A DNA stretch of 64,000 bases from UTCFX2 sp963788145. Lineage in GTDB: Bacteria; Chloroflexota; Anaerolineae; Anaerolineales; UBA4823. The position numbers were made by a program, and so were the translations under genes. This document shows positions 47,826 through 56,988 of the stretch, piece after piece. Every line of letters starts with the position of its first letter. Positions within the stretch are counted from its first letter, which is position 1. The stretch covers positions 124,001-188,000 of the forward strand of contig CAWBFQ010000002.1 of NCBI GenBank assembly GCA_963788145.1, written 5' to 3'. Below the pieces are notes generated by a model that worked only from the letters and a program-made list of their open reading frames with translations, did not search any database and was not told the origin of the DNA.

Positions 47826-48956
47826 TCATTCTTTCATGGCTTCAATGATTTGACTGATCCGCGCCAGGTATTGTGCGCGGATCAGTGAACGCGATTCCCC
47901 TGGCGCGCCAACCGATTTCAGACTCTGGATAATATTTACTACCAGATCAGACTGAGCTTCTGCTCGTCCAAATTCCTGGGCCTCGGCATAATCCCTCATG
48001 ATATTAGCATTTCCCATCCAGCGCGCTTGCCAGGTGCTCACCCGTTGCTCGCCCACTATTTTTTCGGGGGTTTCAAAATGGCCAATATCTATCCAAATTA
48101 ACTCCGCTCCCCGCTCTCGGAATCGATTCCGACCTGCTGGACTGTAGAATTCCGCATTGATTTCAGCCCGCGGATCTGAGCCTTGAGTTAATGGCGCAGT
48201 CAAGTAATCCACCGGATGTGAACGGATGAAATCCGTGATGATCGATTTAACAATGCTATTGACCCCATCTTCCCAGCTCCCGATCCCACTGCTACTTTGG
48301 GTCCGGTTATAGACCATCCTTAAGATGGCATCTTCGTAATAACGAAAAGGAAGCTCTGGTCGCTGGTTAACCTTTTCGAATTGATCTGTAGATTCTTTTC
48401 CACTAGCCTCGCTGTATATCTGGTAGCGATAGCGGATATCCTGAGCAAGCACCTCAATTCCATCTTTGGAACGAGTTGTGAGTTTTTCTATCGGACGGAA
48501 TCGTTCATCTAATGAAATACACTCCTTAATCGTTTGTTGACGGGAAATGAAATGTCTGCCAGGGCCTAATATGCGTACCTGACCAGTGATACTTTCGACC
48601 ACAACCACATTGCCCTCCTGGATTTTCACATATCCAGGCCCGCCCACCTTTACGATCAGATTCTCGCTGGCGCCGTCTTGCATTTTTCCATCACTGATAA
48701 TCAGCGTCCGATAACCAATCCCAAACAAACAAGGTACGAATAATTTAACCGATTGTACAAAACTTTTCAACCCGAACGACACATCAATATGGCGCATCCC
48801 CTCATAAAGCACCAAACACAAGACAAACAGCGGCAAGACCAGGTATCGACCACCAAAACCCGGCATTCCTGCCAGGCGATAGAAAATAAAATTGGCGACG
48901 ATCCAAATCATCATCAGAAGCAATGTAATCAAAATCCGCGCTTGCGGGCGAATCAC
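47826..48956 (-). CDS. SPFH/band 7-like membrane protein B
   Basis: 376 residues: two N-terminal hydrophobic helices (about 8-27 and 35-52), a third hydrophobic stretch near 65-80, then an SPFH-like domain (VKVGGPGYVKIQEGNVVVV, RILGPGRHFI, RSKDGIEVLAQDIRYRYQI) and a helical C-terminus (VSTWQARWMGNANIMRDYAEAQ). SPFH proteins build membrane-associated oligomers. It is paralogous to the gene directly upstream, which overlaps its start by 4 nt, so the two products probably form one complex. No specific role can be assigned. Its stop abuts the rny stop from the other strand. Confidence 0.7.
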   Translation of the reverse strand: MIRPQARILITLLLMMIWIVANFIFYRLAGMPGFGGRYLVLPLFVLCLVLYEGMRHIDVSFGLKSFVQSVKLFVPCLFGIGYRTLIISDGKMQDGASENLIVKVGGPGYVKIQEGNVVVVESITGQVRILGPGRHFISRQQTIKECISLDERFRPIEKLTTRSKDGIEVLAQDIRYRYQIYSEASGKESTDQFEKVNQRPELPFRYYEDAILRMVYNRTQSSSGIGSWEDGVNSIVKSIITDFIRSHPVDYLTAPLTQGSDPRAEINAEFYSPAGRNRFRERGAELIWIDIGHFETPEKIVGEQRVSTWQARWMGNANIMRDYAEAQEFGRAEAQSDLVVNIIQSLKSVGAPGESRSLIRAQYLARISQIIEAMKE

Positions 48957-50605
48957 AGATCACCTCCCTGTTCGAAGTCATCAAGCTGATTTTCCTCAAG
49001 CAAGTCAGGAATTAACCATAATCGAATCGTACGGAGCTGATCGAGCGTATCTCTGGGCAACATCTGGCGGGTAATGGGGTCTGTAGCTGCGATTTCCAAT
49101 TCCCGAAATACTTGCATGGTCAAAGCTTCCTCAGAAAGGTTTCTATCGCTAAACAGGCGAGAGAAGGTCTCGATCAAGTCGCGCCTGCGGCTGACCTGTG
49201 CCTTATCCTTGATCCGACCCACTTCCTGGTCCTGGTTAGCCAGGATCAGGTTGACTTCGCGCTGCCAGCGAGCTCGCCAGCTTTCTAGGCGCTGTTGATT
49301 CACCTTCGGATCTATCGGGGTCAACTCGCTGAACCCGGCAAATATCACTTTGATGCCCCGTTTTCGCAGCACTTTCTCTCCGCTCAAAGCCCGAACAGCA
49401 GAGATGCGGAACGCACGGTGGTCAACCCGTTGTCCCACGGTTGGTAGATCTCCATCATGGCGCTGCAAGAATTGAAACGATACCACCCCCAGGTAGCGAA
49501 TGCGGCGAGAAAACTCGGGTTTAATTTCTGCTTGGAGCGGGAATCTTTCAGGATCATCAGGGAGATAGAGTTCATCGAGTGTATAACGACCAAGGATGTT
49601 TCGATAGATTTCAGCCGTCACCATTGCCGGTAAATCGGTCCAATGGTTGGCAGATTGGCGATCGCTGACATTACGCGCCCGAGAATAAACACCTGCCAGT
49701 ATTCTTTGTTCATCCACAAGATAAGGAGGAAATTCCTGCCCATCTGTTCCCAAATCTAAAGGCGAATTTGGATCAATACAAAATAAGAAATTCTGCGCAT
49801 ATTGATGGATCTCTTCCTGATCCTGGATATCCAGTTCATCCTGGATGGCCATAATTTTGCGTGTGTGCGGATCAATGCGCAGAACCTGTAGATTCTTGGG
49901 AACAGGTTCACCAAGATAAGCGACAAGGATTACAGATGGGCGCTGGCTCAAGCTGAAACTAACAAAGGTATGCGTACTCAATTCAATCCCGTCGCTTGTG
50001 CGCCCAAATACGTTTGGCATCAACCGGAATTGCTTCCGCAGGCTGACCACATCTCTCAGTTTCTCGCCGCGCCGCAGGATCACCAATCCAGGTCCGACTA
50101 CCCTCGGCTTCGGCGTTTGCGCGTTGAAATTACCATTACGATTCTCGCCTCCAAAGAGAATAGGCGAGCGAACCTGCGTAGATTCGACCACCACCGCGCT
50201 CTCCAAATCCACAAGAATCGCGCTAAGGGAAGCCTGACCAACTTCGCCTACCAACACACCTTCCCGGACAAATAACAGTGAAGCGCTGCGCCCCCACAAC
50301 GAACGAATCATCTTGCCCATCAGAAGATAAATCTGTTGGTTGCTATGAACCGGAAAAACTGTGCCACCGATCCAATAGAGCCATAGAATCACAAAAAAAA
50401 TAACCGCTAGTAAATTTTCAGAGATAAAAATACTGATCCGGATCGCATCTGGAATCTTCGGGAACTGTTCTACCCAGCCTTTATTCAGAATGGACAAGAC
50501 CAGGTATTTTATAAAATCCACTTCATAACGGAATATAAATAATAACGCGCCCCCCAACGCAATCAGTACAATCCATCGCAAACAACCGGATCTGCCTTTG
50601 GGCAT
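48953..50605 (-). CDS. SPFH/band 7-like membrane protein A
   Basis: 550 residues: two N-terminal transmembrane helices (about 9-25 and 55-85), an SPFH-like region (VVGPGLVILRRGEKLRDVVSLRKQF, FGRTSDGIELSTHTFVSFSL), an insertion absent from protein B, then GIKVIFAGFSELTP and RLESWRARWQREVNLI shared with protein B, and a long charged helical tail. Starts 32 bp after the metallo-hydrolase gene and overlaps the next gene. A paralogue pair, probably hetero-oligomeric; function unknown. Confidence 0.65.
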   Translation of the reverse strand: MPKGRSGCLRWIVLIALGGALLFIFRYEVDFIKYLVLSILNKGWVEQFPKIPDAIRISIFISENLLAVIFFVILWLYWIGGTVFPVHSNQQIYLLMGKMIRSLWGRSASLLFVREGVLVGEVGQASLSAILVDLESAVVVESTQVRSPILFGGENRNGNFNAQTPKPRVVGPGLVILRRGEKLRDVVSLRKQFRLMPNVFGRTSDGIELSTHTFVSFSLSQRPSVILVAYLGEPVPKNLQVLRIDPHTRKIMAIQDELDIQDQEEIHQYAQNFLFCIDPNSPLDLGTDGQEFPPYLVDEQRILAGVYSRARNVSDRQSANHWTDLPAMVTAEIYRNILGRYTLDELYLPDDPERFPLQAEIKPEFSRRIRYLGVVSFQFLQRHDGDLPTVGQRVDHRAFRISAVRALSGEKVLRKRGIKVIFAGFSELTPIDPKVNQQRLESWRARWQREVNLILANQDQEVGRIKDKAQVSRRRDLIETFSRLFSDRNLSEEALTMQVFRELEIAATDPITRQMLPRDTLDQLRTIRLWLIPDLLEENQLDDFEQGGDL

Positions 50606-50637
50606 ACTTAATAAGTGCTCCTTCCTTGAGTATATAA

Positions 50638-51282
50638 TCAGAAGTCCAGGTCTGTCAAGAAAGGATTAAAGTGTCGCTCTTCTGCAACCAAAGTCTCCGG
50701 GCCATGCCCCGAAAGCAGTCGTGTTTCCTTTGGTAAGCTAAGAACCTGGATTTGAATACTGCTTATCAGTTGAAGGTAATTTCCTCCTGGTAAGTCTGTA
50801 CGCCCGATCCCACCCGCAAAGATCACGTCGCCGCAGAAAAGCACGCCCTCATCCCGTGAAGAAAAAACCACATGGCCAGGTGTATGCCCAGGTGCATGAC
50901 GCACTTCGAACTCAGATCGACCTACCCGGATCATCTGCCCATGTTCGAGCAGGATTTGCGGGCGCGGCCCTGCTTCGATCTGCAACCCGAAAAGAGCTGC
51001 CCCGCCGCGCATCTCCCACAATTGGAGGTCAGCCGGGTGTAATGCGACCAGTGGTTCTGGCCTCACACTGCGAGCCACCCCAGCAGCCCCACCAAAATGG
51101 TCAAAATGGGCATGCGTCAACCAGATCTGGGAGATTGACCAACCGTGCTGTATAGCTTGCTCGGCAATCCACTCGCCTTCCCAGGCAGGATCAATCACAA
51201 CAGCCTCGCCGGTTTCGATATCCGCCAACAAATAAGTGTTGGTTTCAACAGGTCCAAGCGCGAATTTCAGAATTTCTAGCAT
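50638..51282 (-). CDS. Metallo-beta-lactamase-fold hydrolase (glyoxalase II-like)
   Basis: 214 residues with the dinuclear metal motif LTHAHFDHFGG, the further ligands HTPGH and CGDVIF, and late SGHGP. The family includes hydroxyacylglutathione hydrolases and related thioesterases; the natural substrate is not readable. The ATG at 51282 gives the normal family N-terminus (LEILKFALGPVETNTYLL). Second gene of the SPFH operon, 22 bp after the preceding gene. Confidence 0.9.
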   Translation of the reverse strand: MLEILKFALGPVETNTYLLADIETGEAVVIDPAWEGEWIAEQAIQHGWSISQIWLTHAHFDHFGGAAGVARSVRPEPLVALHPADLQLWEMRGGAALFGLQIEAGPRPQILLEHGQMIRVGRSEFEVRHAPGHTPGHVVFSSRDEGVLFCGDVIFAGGIGRTDLPGGNYLQLISSIQIQVLSLPKETRLLSGHGPETLVAEERHFNPFLTDLDF

Positions 51283-51304
51283 AAACACATTCCTCATCCG
51301 TTAA

Positions 51305-51970
51305 TCAGGTAATTGAGCGACGATATCGGATTCCCATGAACAGCTTCCCAATACTCTCAAGAATTCCATCCAGGGCCAATAAAAAACCGATGACCATACC
51401 CAGACTGCCCACCATGCGCGCCTGTTGTCCGCTAATTCCCAGCAAATCTTTCACCTGAATCTCAAAAGAGGGAACTGCGAGTAAGCGAGTTGTTTCATCG
51501 CCGATGTTGGTTTCTATCAGACGTAAATAAATCCAGGTTTTCCCTTGGAATAGTCCGGTTCGGAGCGGTCGCAAATTCCATAGAAATATTACCGGATGAT
51601 CAAAGCTGAATGCCTGGTTGATTTCGCCGGTGGGGGTATGTTGCAGATCAAATAGCTCAAGCCGGGTTTCAAGAAAAAAACGATATTGGGTAGAAGAAGG
51701 ATTATCGGCAGCGACTGCAGGTTCAAAACGCAAGCGCACCTCCGCCGGATCACCCAGGCGTATTCGCGAAGGCCAATCCAGAATGAATTGACCCGCGGGT
51801 GAAAGCGGATCAGCCAGACCCTGCTGTGAAACTGGCAGATGCAACTCCGCCTGGAGCAGATCAATCGAATAGGTCTGAAATATAGACTTTCGCCCACCCC
51901 AATAAAGCATCAGAAGTGAGGCGCTAAACACAACCATTCCAACCAGCCGACGAATCAAGGAGAATCGCAC
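51305..51970 (-). CDS. Membrane protein with large extracytoplasmic domain, unknown
   Basis: 221 residues: an N-terminal transmembrane helix (about 9-24), a beta-rich extracytoplasmic domain of about 150 residues, a C-terminal hydrophobic helix (about 187-207) and a basic tail (GIRYRRSIT). No family recognised. First gene of a four-gene operon with the hydrolase and the two SPFH-like proteins. Confidence 0.65.
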   Translation of the reverse strand: MRFSLIRRLVGMVVFSASLLMLYWGGRKSIFQTYSIDLLQAELHLPVSQQGLADPLSPAGQFILDWPSRIRLGDPAEVRLRFEPAVAADNPSSTQYRFFLETRLELFDLQHTPTGEINQAFSFDHPVIFLWNLRPLRTGLFQGKTWIYLRLIETNIGDETTRLLAVPSFEIQVKDLLGISGQQARMVGSLGMVIGFLLALDGILESIGKLFMGIRYRRSIT

Positions 51971-52263
51971 AAGTTGATTATACTTGCTAATGCATGCTCA
52001 CCCGGCCGATCAGGAAAGAAAACCCACCATAAAAACACCAATCACTGCAACAGGAAGCCCCTAATCATCTTGTAAACCACGTGTCATTTGTCACCAATCC
52101 ACGTTCCAATTGCCATGATTTCCACTCACAATCGCAGGCATTCGATATAATCATAAGTGAGTGTTTGGCTGCCTGATTTTCTATTAACGGACATACCAGA
52201 GTGGATTAATATACTGTATCACCAGCACGACGAAATATACAATCCCAAACAGGAGGCATATGC
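51971..52263. other. Divergent intergenic region
   Basis: No gene seen. It must hold the promoters of the SPFH operon (leftward) and tryptophanase (rightward). A TATAAT occurs on the plus strand near 52150 and TATACT near 52211, neither with a convincing -35 box. Confidence 0.4.
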
Positions 52264-53656
52264 ATGGCTTTTCATCCCCCCGAACCGTTTCGCATCAAAA
52301 CAATCGAACCAATCCAGTTGATTGAGAGCACCCAACGCTTGAATGCTATTAGGAAGGCAGGTTACAATGTCTTTTCCCTTTTCGCCAGGGATGTTTACAT
52401 CGACCTGCTAACCGACTCTGGCACCGGCGCAATGAGCCAACATCAATGGGCAGCCATTATGGAAGGAGACGAATCCTTATGCCGGGGCGCGTTCTTATGA
52501 GCGCCTTTCACAAGCGATGCAAGACATCTTTGGCTTCCGTCATTTCGTCCCCACTCACCAAGGCCGGGCAGCAGAGAATATCCTCAGTGCAATGTACGTC
52601 CAGGTGGGTTCCTATATCCCTTCCAATATGCATTTTGATACTACCGATGCGAACATTCGGGCGCGGCGTGGCACTCCGGTCAACCTGGTCATCGAAGATG
52701 CCAAAGACCCCTCCAACCGCCATCCTTTCAAAGGGAATATGGATATCCAAAAACTGCGCGCTTTCATCCAGGAAGTAGGCGCAGAGAATATCCCATTTGG
52801 AATGATCACGATCACAAACAACGCTGGCGGCGGTCAACCTGTCTCACTGGAAAACCTGCGCCAAGTCTCGCAAACCTATCATGAATTCGGCATCCCATTC
52901 TTCATCGATGCATGTCGCTTTGCTGAAAATGCCTATTTCATCAAGCTGCGCGAGCCAGGATATGCCCATAAAACCACACTGCAGATCGCTAAAGAGATCT
53001 TCGCCCTGGCAGATGGAGCGACGATGAGCGCCAAAAAGGATGCCATTGTCAATATCGGCGGATTCCTCGCGATGAATGACGAAATGCTCTTCCAAAAAGC
53101 CTGTAATGAATTGATCCTGAGGGAGGGCTTTCCGACTTATGGTGGATTGGCGGGGCGTGATCTGGACGCCATGGCTACCGGCCTTTGGGAAGGATTGGAC
53201 GAGGATTACCTGGCATACCGGCTGGGGCAAACCGCCTATCTGGCAGAGCGATTACTTGAAAACGGCATCCCAATTATCGAACCTCCGGGCGGGCACGCGG
53301 TTTACCTGGATGCTGGCCGGTTTTTCCAGCACATCCCGCCATCCGAGTTCCCCGGTCAGGCGCTTTCTATCGAGCTTTACCTGGAAGGAGGCATCCGGGC
53401 CTGTGAGATCGGATCCGTCATGTTCGCTCATCCTGACCCTGGGACAGGTGAGATGATCTTCCCCGCGCTGGAATTGGTGCGGCTGGCAATCCCGCGCCGG
53501 GTTTACACCCAGAGCCACCTCGATTTCGTTGTTGCGACGCTGGTAAAGATCGCAGCCCGTAGAGAGAAAGTGCGAGGATATCGCTTCAGCTATGCACCGG
53601 AACTCTTGCGTCATTTCACCGCTCGATTCAAACCGGTTGGCGAACCACACGCCTAG
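52264..53656 (+). CDS. tnaA: Tryptophanase (frameshifted)
   Basis: A PLP-dependent beta-eliminating lyase that splits tryptophan to indole, pyruvate and ammonia. PLP Lys lies in MSAKKDAIV. The residues at two positions that separate this family are tryptophanase-like: Asp in NMHFDTT (Thr in tyrosine phenol-lyase) and Ile in CEIGS (Arg in tyrosine phenol-lyase), although LVNIGGF-like and GGLAGRD segments resemble the phenol-lyase. The frame breaks after GDES at 52477-52478; dropping one T restores YAGARSYERLSQAMQD. A strong AGGAGG precedes the ATG. About 463 residues when repaired. Confidence 0.9.
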
Positions 53657-53680
53657 TAACTGGATGATGGTCCAGGCGAC

Positions 53681-54643
53681 ATGACCGAATTTACCCCCAA
53701 ACAATCCACCTCCCCTGAGATCAAGCTGCTTACATCCAGCGGCTGGGAAGATTATGAGTTATTGGACAGCGGGCAAGGCGCCAAATTGGAGCGCTACGGG
53801 CCATACACTTTTGTGCGTCCCGAACACCAGGCGGTCTGGCGGCGTGTGCTGCCAAGCGCGCGATGGGAACAGGCTCACGCTGTGTTTCAATCCAGTGGAG
53901 AGGAAAGCGGCGGCCATTGGCAGTTGAACCAGCCTGTGAAAACGCCCTGGAAAATGCACTACAGAAACCTGCATTTCCTGTCCTTCACTGCCAACTCGCG
54001 CCAACTGGGAGTCTTCCCAGAACAATCCAGCCATTGGGACTGGATGAGCGAGCGCATCACCCAACGTCTGCATAGCGAACACCAACCCGTGAATGTGCTC
54101 AACCTATTCGGCTATACCGGATTGGCGACCCTGGCAGCTTCCGCAGCCGGCGCGCAGGTCGCTCACGTCGACGCATCCAAGAAATCGATTCTGTTGGCTC
54201 GTGAAAACCAGAAACTATCCGGCTTTAGCGACCGTCCAATCCGCTGGTTGGAGGACGACGCCTTTAAATTCGTCCGCCGGGAAGTGCGCCGCGGCTCAAA
54301 ATACGACGGGATCGTGCTGGACCCTCCCAAGTTTGGGCGCGGCCCTCAAGGCCAGGTGTGGGAATTTTTTGAATCGCTGTCAGAGTTGCTCCAAAACTGC
54401 CGCGCCATCTTGAGTGATCATCCACTTTTTATTGTGCTGACTGCTTATGCCATCCGGGCTTCCGCAATGACAGCCTACTATGCCCTGCAAGAAACGGTCG
54501 CCGGTTTGGGTGGACAGATCGAAACCGGGGAGCTGGCTCTGGTTGAACGCGAGCGCGGGTCGGTTTCTTTCAACCGCAATCTTTGCCCGCTGGGGTTCAG
54601 ATTCTTGATCCTGATAAGGAGAAAACGATGCGAGCTACTTTAA
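53681..54643 (+). CDS. Class I SAM-dependent rRNA methyltransferase, RlmI-like
   Basis: 320 residues. The SAM-binding loop is NLFGYTGLATLAASAAGA, the acidic strand HVDASK, and the catalytic-region motif VLDPPKFGRGPQG is typical of the RlmI/RlmL cytosine-5 methyltransferase group. A short N-terminal domain replaces the PUA domain of RlmI. The C-terminus (LILIRRKRCELL) is unusual and overlaps the next gene; a frameshift near 54600 is possible. It starts 24 bp after tnaA. Confidence 0.85.
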   Translation: MTEFTPKQSTSPEIKLLTSSGWEDYELLDSGQGAKLERYGPYTFVRPEHQAVWRRVLPSARWEQAHAVFQSSGEESGGHWQLNQPVKTPWKMHYRNLHFLSFTANSRQLGVFPEQSSHWDWMSERITQRLHSEHQPVNVLNLFGYTGLATLAASAAGAQVAHVDASKKSILLARENQKLSGFSDRPIRWLEDDAFKFVRREVRRGSKYDGIVLDPPKFGRGPQGQVWEFFESLSELLQNCRAILSDHPLFIVLTAYAIRASAMTAYYALQETVAGLGGQIETGELALVERERGSVSFNRNLCPLGFRFLILIRRKRCELL

Positions 54644-55068
54644 CCTTAAAAGTGAATGCAATCGTACTGATCGCAGCTGGTATCGCCTTTGGGTTGTATG
54701 GGCCGCTGATGATGGCTTTTTTCGCCATCCCGGAGTTGATCGGCATCTCGGCAGATGCTTACTGGCAAATCGCAGCCTTTGCGCGCATGTTCGGGGCTGC
54801 CCTGTTTGGCTTCGGGTTGTTGGTCTGGGCTGTCCATAATAGTTTCGCAGACCTCACCATCGCTTCTCAAAAGCGAATTCTGGCGGCGCTCATTCTTGGC
54901 CATCTGATGGGTGCTTTCATCGCGATTACCGAACAATCCTCTATCTGGTGGACGCCCGCCGGTTGGATGGTTAGCGCTGTATTTGCCCTATTCTTGCTGT
55001 CCTATATCTACGCCATTTTCACGCTGCCCTCAAACAAACCTGTTGAGCAAAGTAACGACGCAGAATGA
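54628..55068 (+). CDS. Small four-helix membrane protein, unknown
   Basis: 146 residues with four hydrophobic helices (about 8-28, 45-67, 80-98, 108-132) and a polar tail. The ATG at 54628 has AAGGAG before it and overlaps the methyltransferase end by 16 nt. No family recognised; some DoxX-like and DUF4345-like proteins have the same topology. Confidence 0.6.
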   Translation: MRATLTLKVNAIVLIAAGIAFGLYGPLMMAFFAIPELIGISADAYWQIAAFARMFGAALFGFGLLVWAVHNSFADLTIASQKRILAALILGHLMGAFIAITEQSSIWWTPAGWMVSAVFALFLLSYIYAIFTLPSNKPVEQSNDAE

Positions 55069-55146
55069 CAAAAGCAAGATCAGAGCCGCCCGAAGAGGGC
55101 CACCCATGATATCTAGCCTGATGCACATCAGAACTAATAGACAAAG

Positions 55147-56985
55147 ATGATCGAAAAACTCAAAAACCTCATCATCGGTTCCCCTCTCCCCACCAACCAA
55201 CTGGCTGAAAATCGGCTGAATAAAATCCGCGCCCTGGCTGCTTTCTCGCCAGACGCCCTTTCTTCAATTGCATATGCCAATCAGGAAATCTACCTCGGCC
55301 TGGTCGTCGCAGGAAGCGTCGGGCTAAAACTGGCATGGCCGATTGGGTTGACGATTGTGGGCTTGTTGATCATGGTAGCCATTTCCTATCTTCAAACGAT
55401 CGAAGGGTACCCCAACGGAGGTGGATCCTATGTTGTTGCCCGTAACAATCTGGGAAAGGTGGCTGGCTTGATCACTGCTGCTGCGCTCTTGATGGGTTAT
55501 CTCCTGACAGCGGCAGTAAGCCTGACAGCCGGCGTGGAGGCTATCGCATCTGCATATCCCGCATTGTGGTCTTATCGAGTCGAAATTGCTCTGCTCCTAT
55601 TGGGTTTTATCACAATCGCAAATCTGCGCGGTTTGAGAGAAACCGGTACGCTTATGTCCGTCCCTGTTTATTTCTTTTTGATTACCTATATCCCTATGCT
55701 CTTGATTGGAGCTGTGCAAATAGCGATTGGGGGTACTGCCGATCTGCATCTAGTAGCCCCAGCGGCTACCCAACCATTGACTTTATTTTTAATCTTACAC
55801 ACTTTCGCAACTGGATGTACAGCTTTGACAGGGATCGAAGCCATCAGCAATGGCGTGCCATCATTCCAACCTCCGGAGGCAAAGAACGCCAAACGAACGT
55901 TGGTCGTCATGGCAATTTTGATGGCTGTCTTATTTGTAGGTAGCATCGGTTTGACTCAATTCCTGGGAGTAACCGCCGGACCGGAGGAAACCATCCTGTC
56001 AGCTCTGGCGCGCAAAATCTTGGGGGGTTCGCCATTCTATTTCTTAATCCAAATCGCCACAATGGCTATCCTGGCTGTAGCGGCAAATACCAGCTTCGCT
56101 GGATTCCCACGTCTTTCAGCGATCCTGGCAGCAGATACGTATTTACCCCGCCAACTCACTTCTTTAGGCGACCGATTGGTATTTGCCAACGGGATTGTAC
56201 TGCTTTCTGCGGCTACAGGATTTCTCATCATCGCCTTCCGAGGTGAGAGCCACACATTAATTCCTTTGTTTGCGGTCGGCGTATTCGTGGCTTTCACCCT
56301 TTCTCAGCTAGGCATGGTCATACATTGGTGGAAAATCCGAACTAAGGGATGGCAGGTAAAAGCATTTACCAACGGTTTGGGGGCAATTACCACGGCAGTG
56401 ACTACTCTGATCATTGGATATAGCAAATTCGTGGAAGGCGCCTGGATCACGATGTTCGTGATCATCATCCTTGTATTCACCTTTGCCCAAATCTATAAAC
56501 ATTATCAGGAAGTGCGAAGGCAGCTCTCATTGAAAGGCCTCCCGCCATCTCTGCGCCCATTCCCCCCTCCGCGTGTCGTGATCCCGATCTCCGCCGTCCA
56601 TCGCGGGATAATTGACGCGGTCGATTTCGCCCGTTCAATCTCTAAAGATGTTACCTGCCTATATATCGAGATGGAACCCGGAGGCGCTGAACGCGTAAAG
56701 AAGGAATGGGAGCGTTGGTTTCCAGATATCCCTCTGGAAATCCGGCTTTCTCCCTATCGGTCTATCATCCGCCCCCTTCTGGAATTCCTGGATGAGACCG
56801 ATCAAAAACACAACGATGGACAGTTGGCCACCGTTGTGTTACCCGAATTTATCCCGGCTCGTTGGTGGCAGGGATTGTTACACAACCAGACCACCTTGAT
56901 GATCAAAACCGCATTACTCTATCGCAGACGCAATCTCGGCTATCAGCGTGTGATTATCGATGTCGCCTACCACTTGAAGAAGTAG
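55147..56985 (+). CDS. KimA-like potassium/APC-family permease
   Basis: A 612-residue transporter with about twelve membrane helices and a cytoplasmic C-terminal domain of about 140 residues. The opening (LIIGSPL, LNKIRALAAFSPDALSSIAYA), EGYPNGGGSYVVARNNLG, FATGCTALTGIEAISNGVP and ANTSFAGFPRLSAILAAD are close to Bacillus KimA/YdaO, a proton-coupled K+ importer, rather than to amino-acid permeases. No c-di-AMP riboswitch is visible in the short 78-nt leader. Convergent with the MazG gene, 3 bp apart. Confidence 0.8.
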   Translation: MIEKLKNLIIGSPLPTNQLAENRLNKIRALAAFSPDALSSIAYANQEIYLGLVVAGSVGLKLAWPIGLTIVGLLIMVAISYLQTIEGYPNGGGSYVVARNNLGKVAGLITAAALLMGYLLTAAVSLTAGVEAIASAYPALWSYRVEIALLLLGFITIANLRGLRETGTLMSVPVYFFLITYIPMLLIGAVQIAIGGTADLHLVAPAATQPLTLFLILHTFATGCTALTGIEAISNGVPSFQPPEAKNAKRTLVVMAILMAVLFVGSIGLTQFLGVTAGPEETILSALARKILGGSPFYFLIQIATMAILAVAANTSFAGFPRLSAILAADTYLPRQLTSLGDRLVFANGIVLLSAATGFLIIAFRGESHTLIPLFAVGVFVAFTLSQLGMVIHWWKIRTKGWQVKAFTNGLGAITTAVTTLIIGYSKFVEGAWITMFVIIILVFTFAQIYKHYQEVRRQLSLKGLPPSLRPFPPPRVVIPISAVHRGIIDAVDFARSISKDVTCLYIEMEPGGAERVKKEWERWFPDIPLEIRLSPYRSIIRPLLEFLDETDQKHNDGQLATVVLPEFIPARWWQGLLHNQTTLMIKTALLYRRRNLGYQRVIIDVAYHLKK

Positions 56986-56988
56986 AGC

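Noticed and set aside
55069..55146. c-di-AMP (ydaO) riboswitch before the KimA-like gene
   Set aside because: The 78-nt leader is too short and lacks the conserved blocks.
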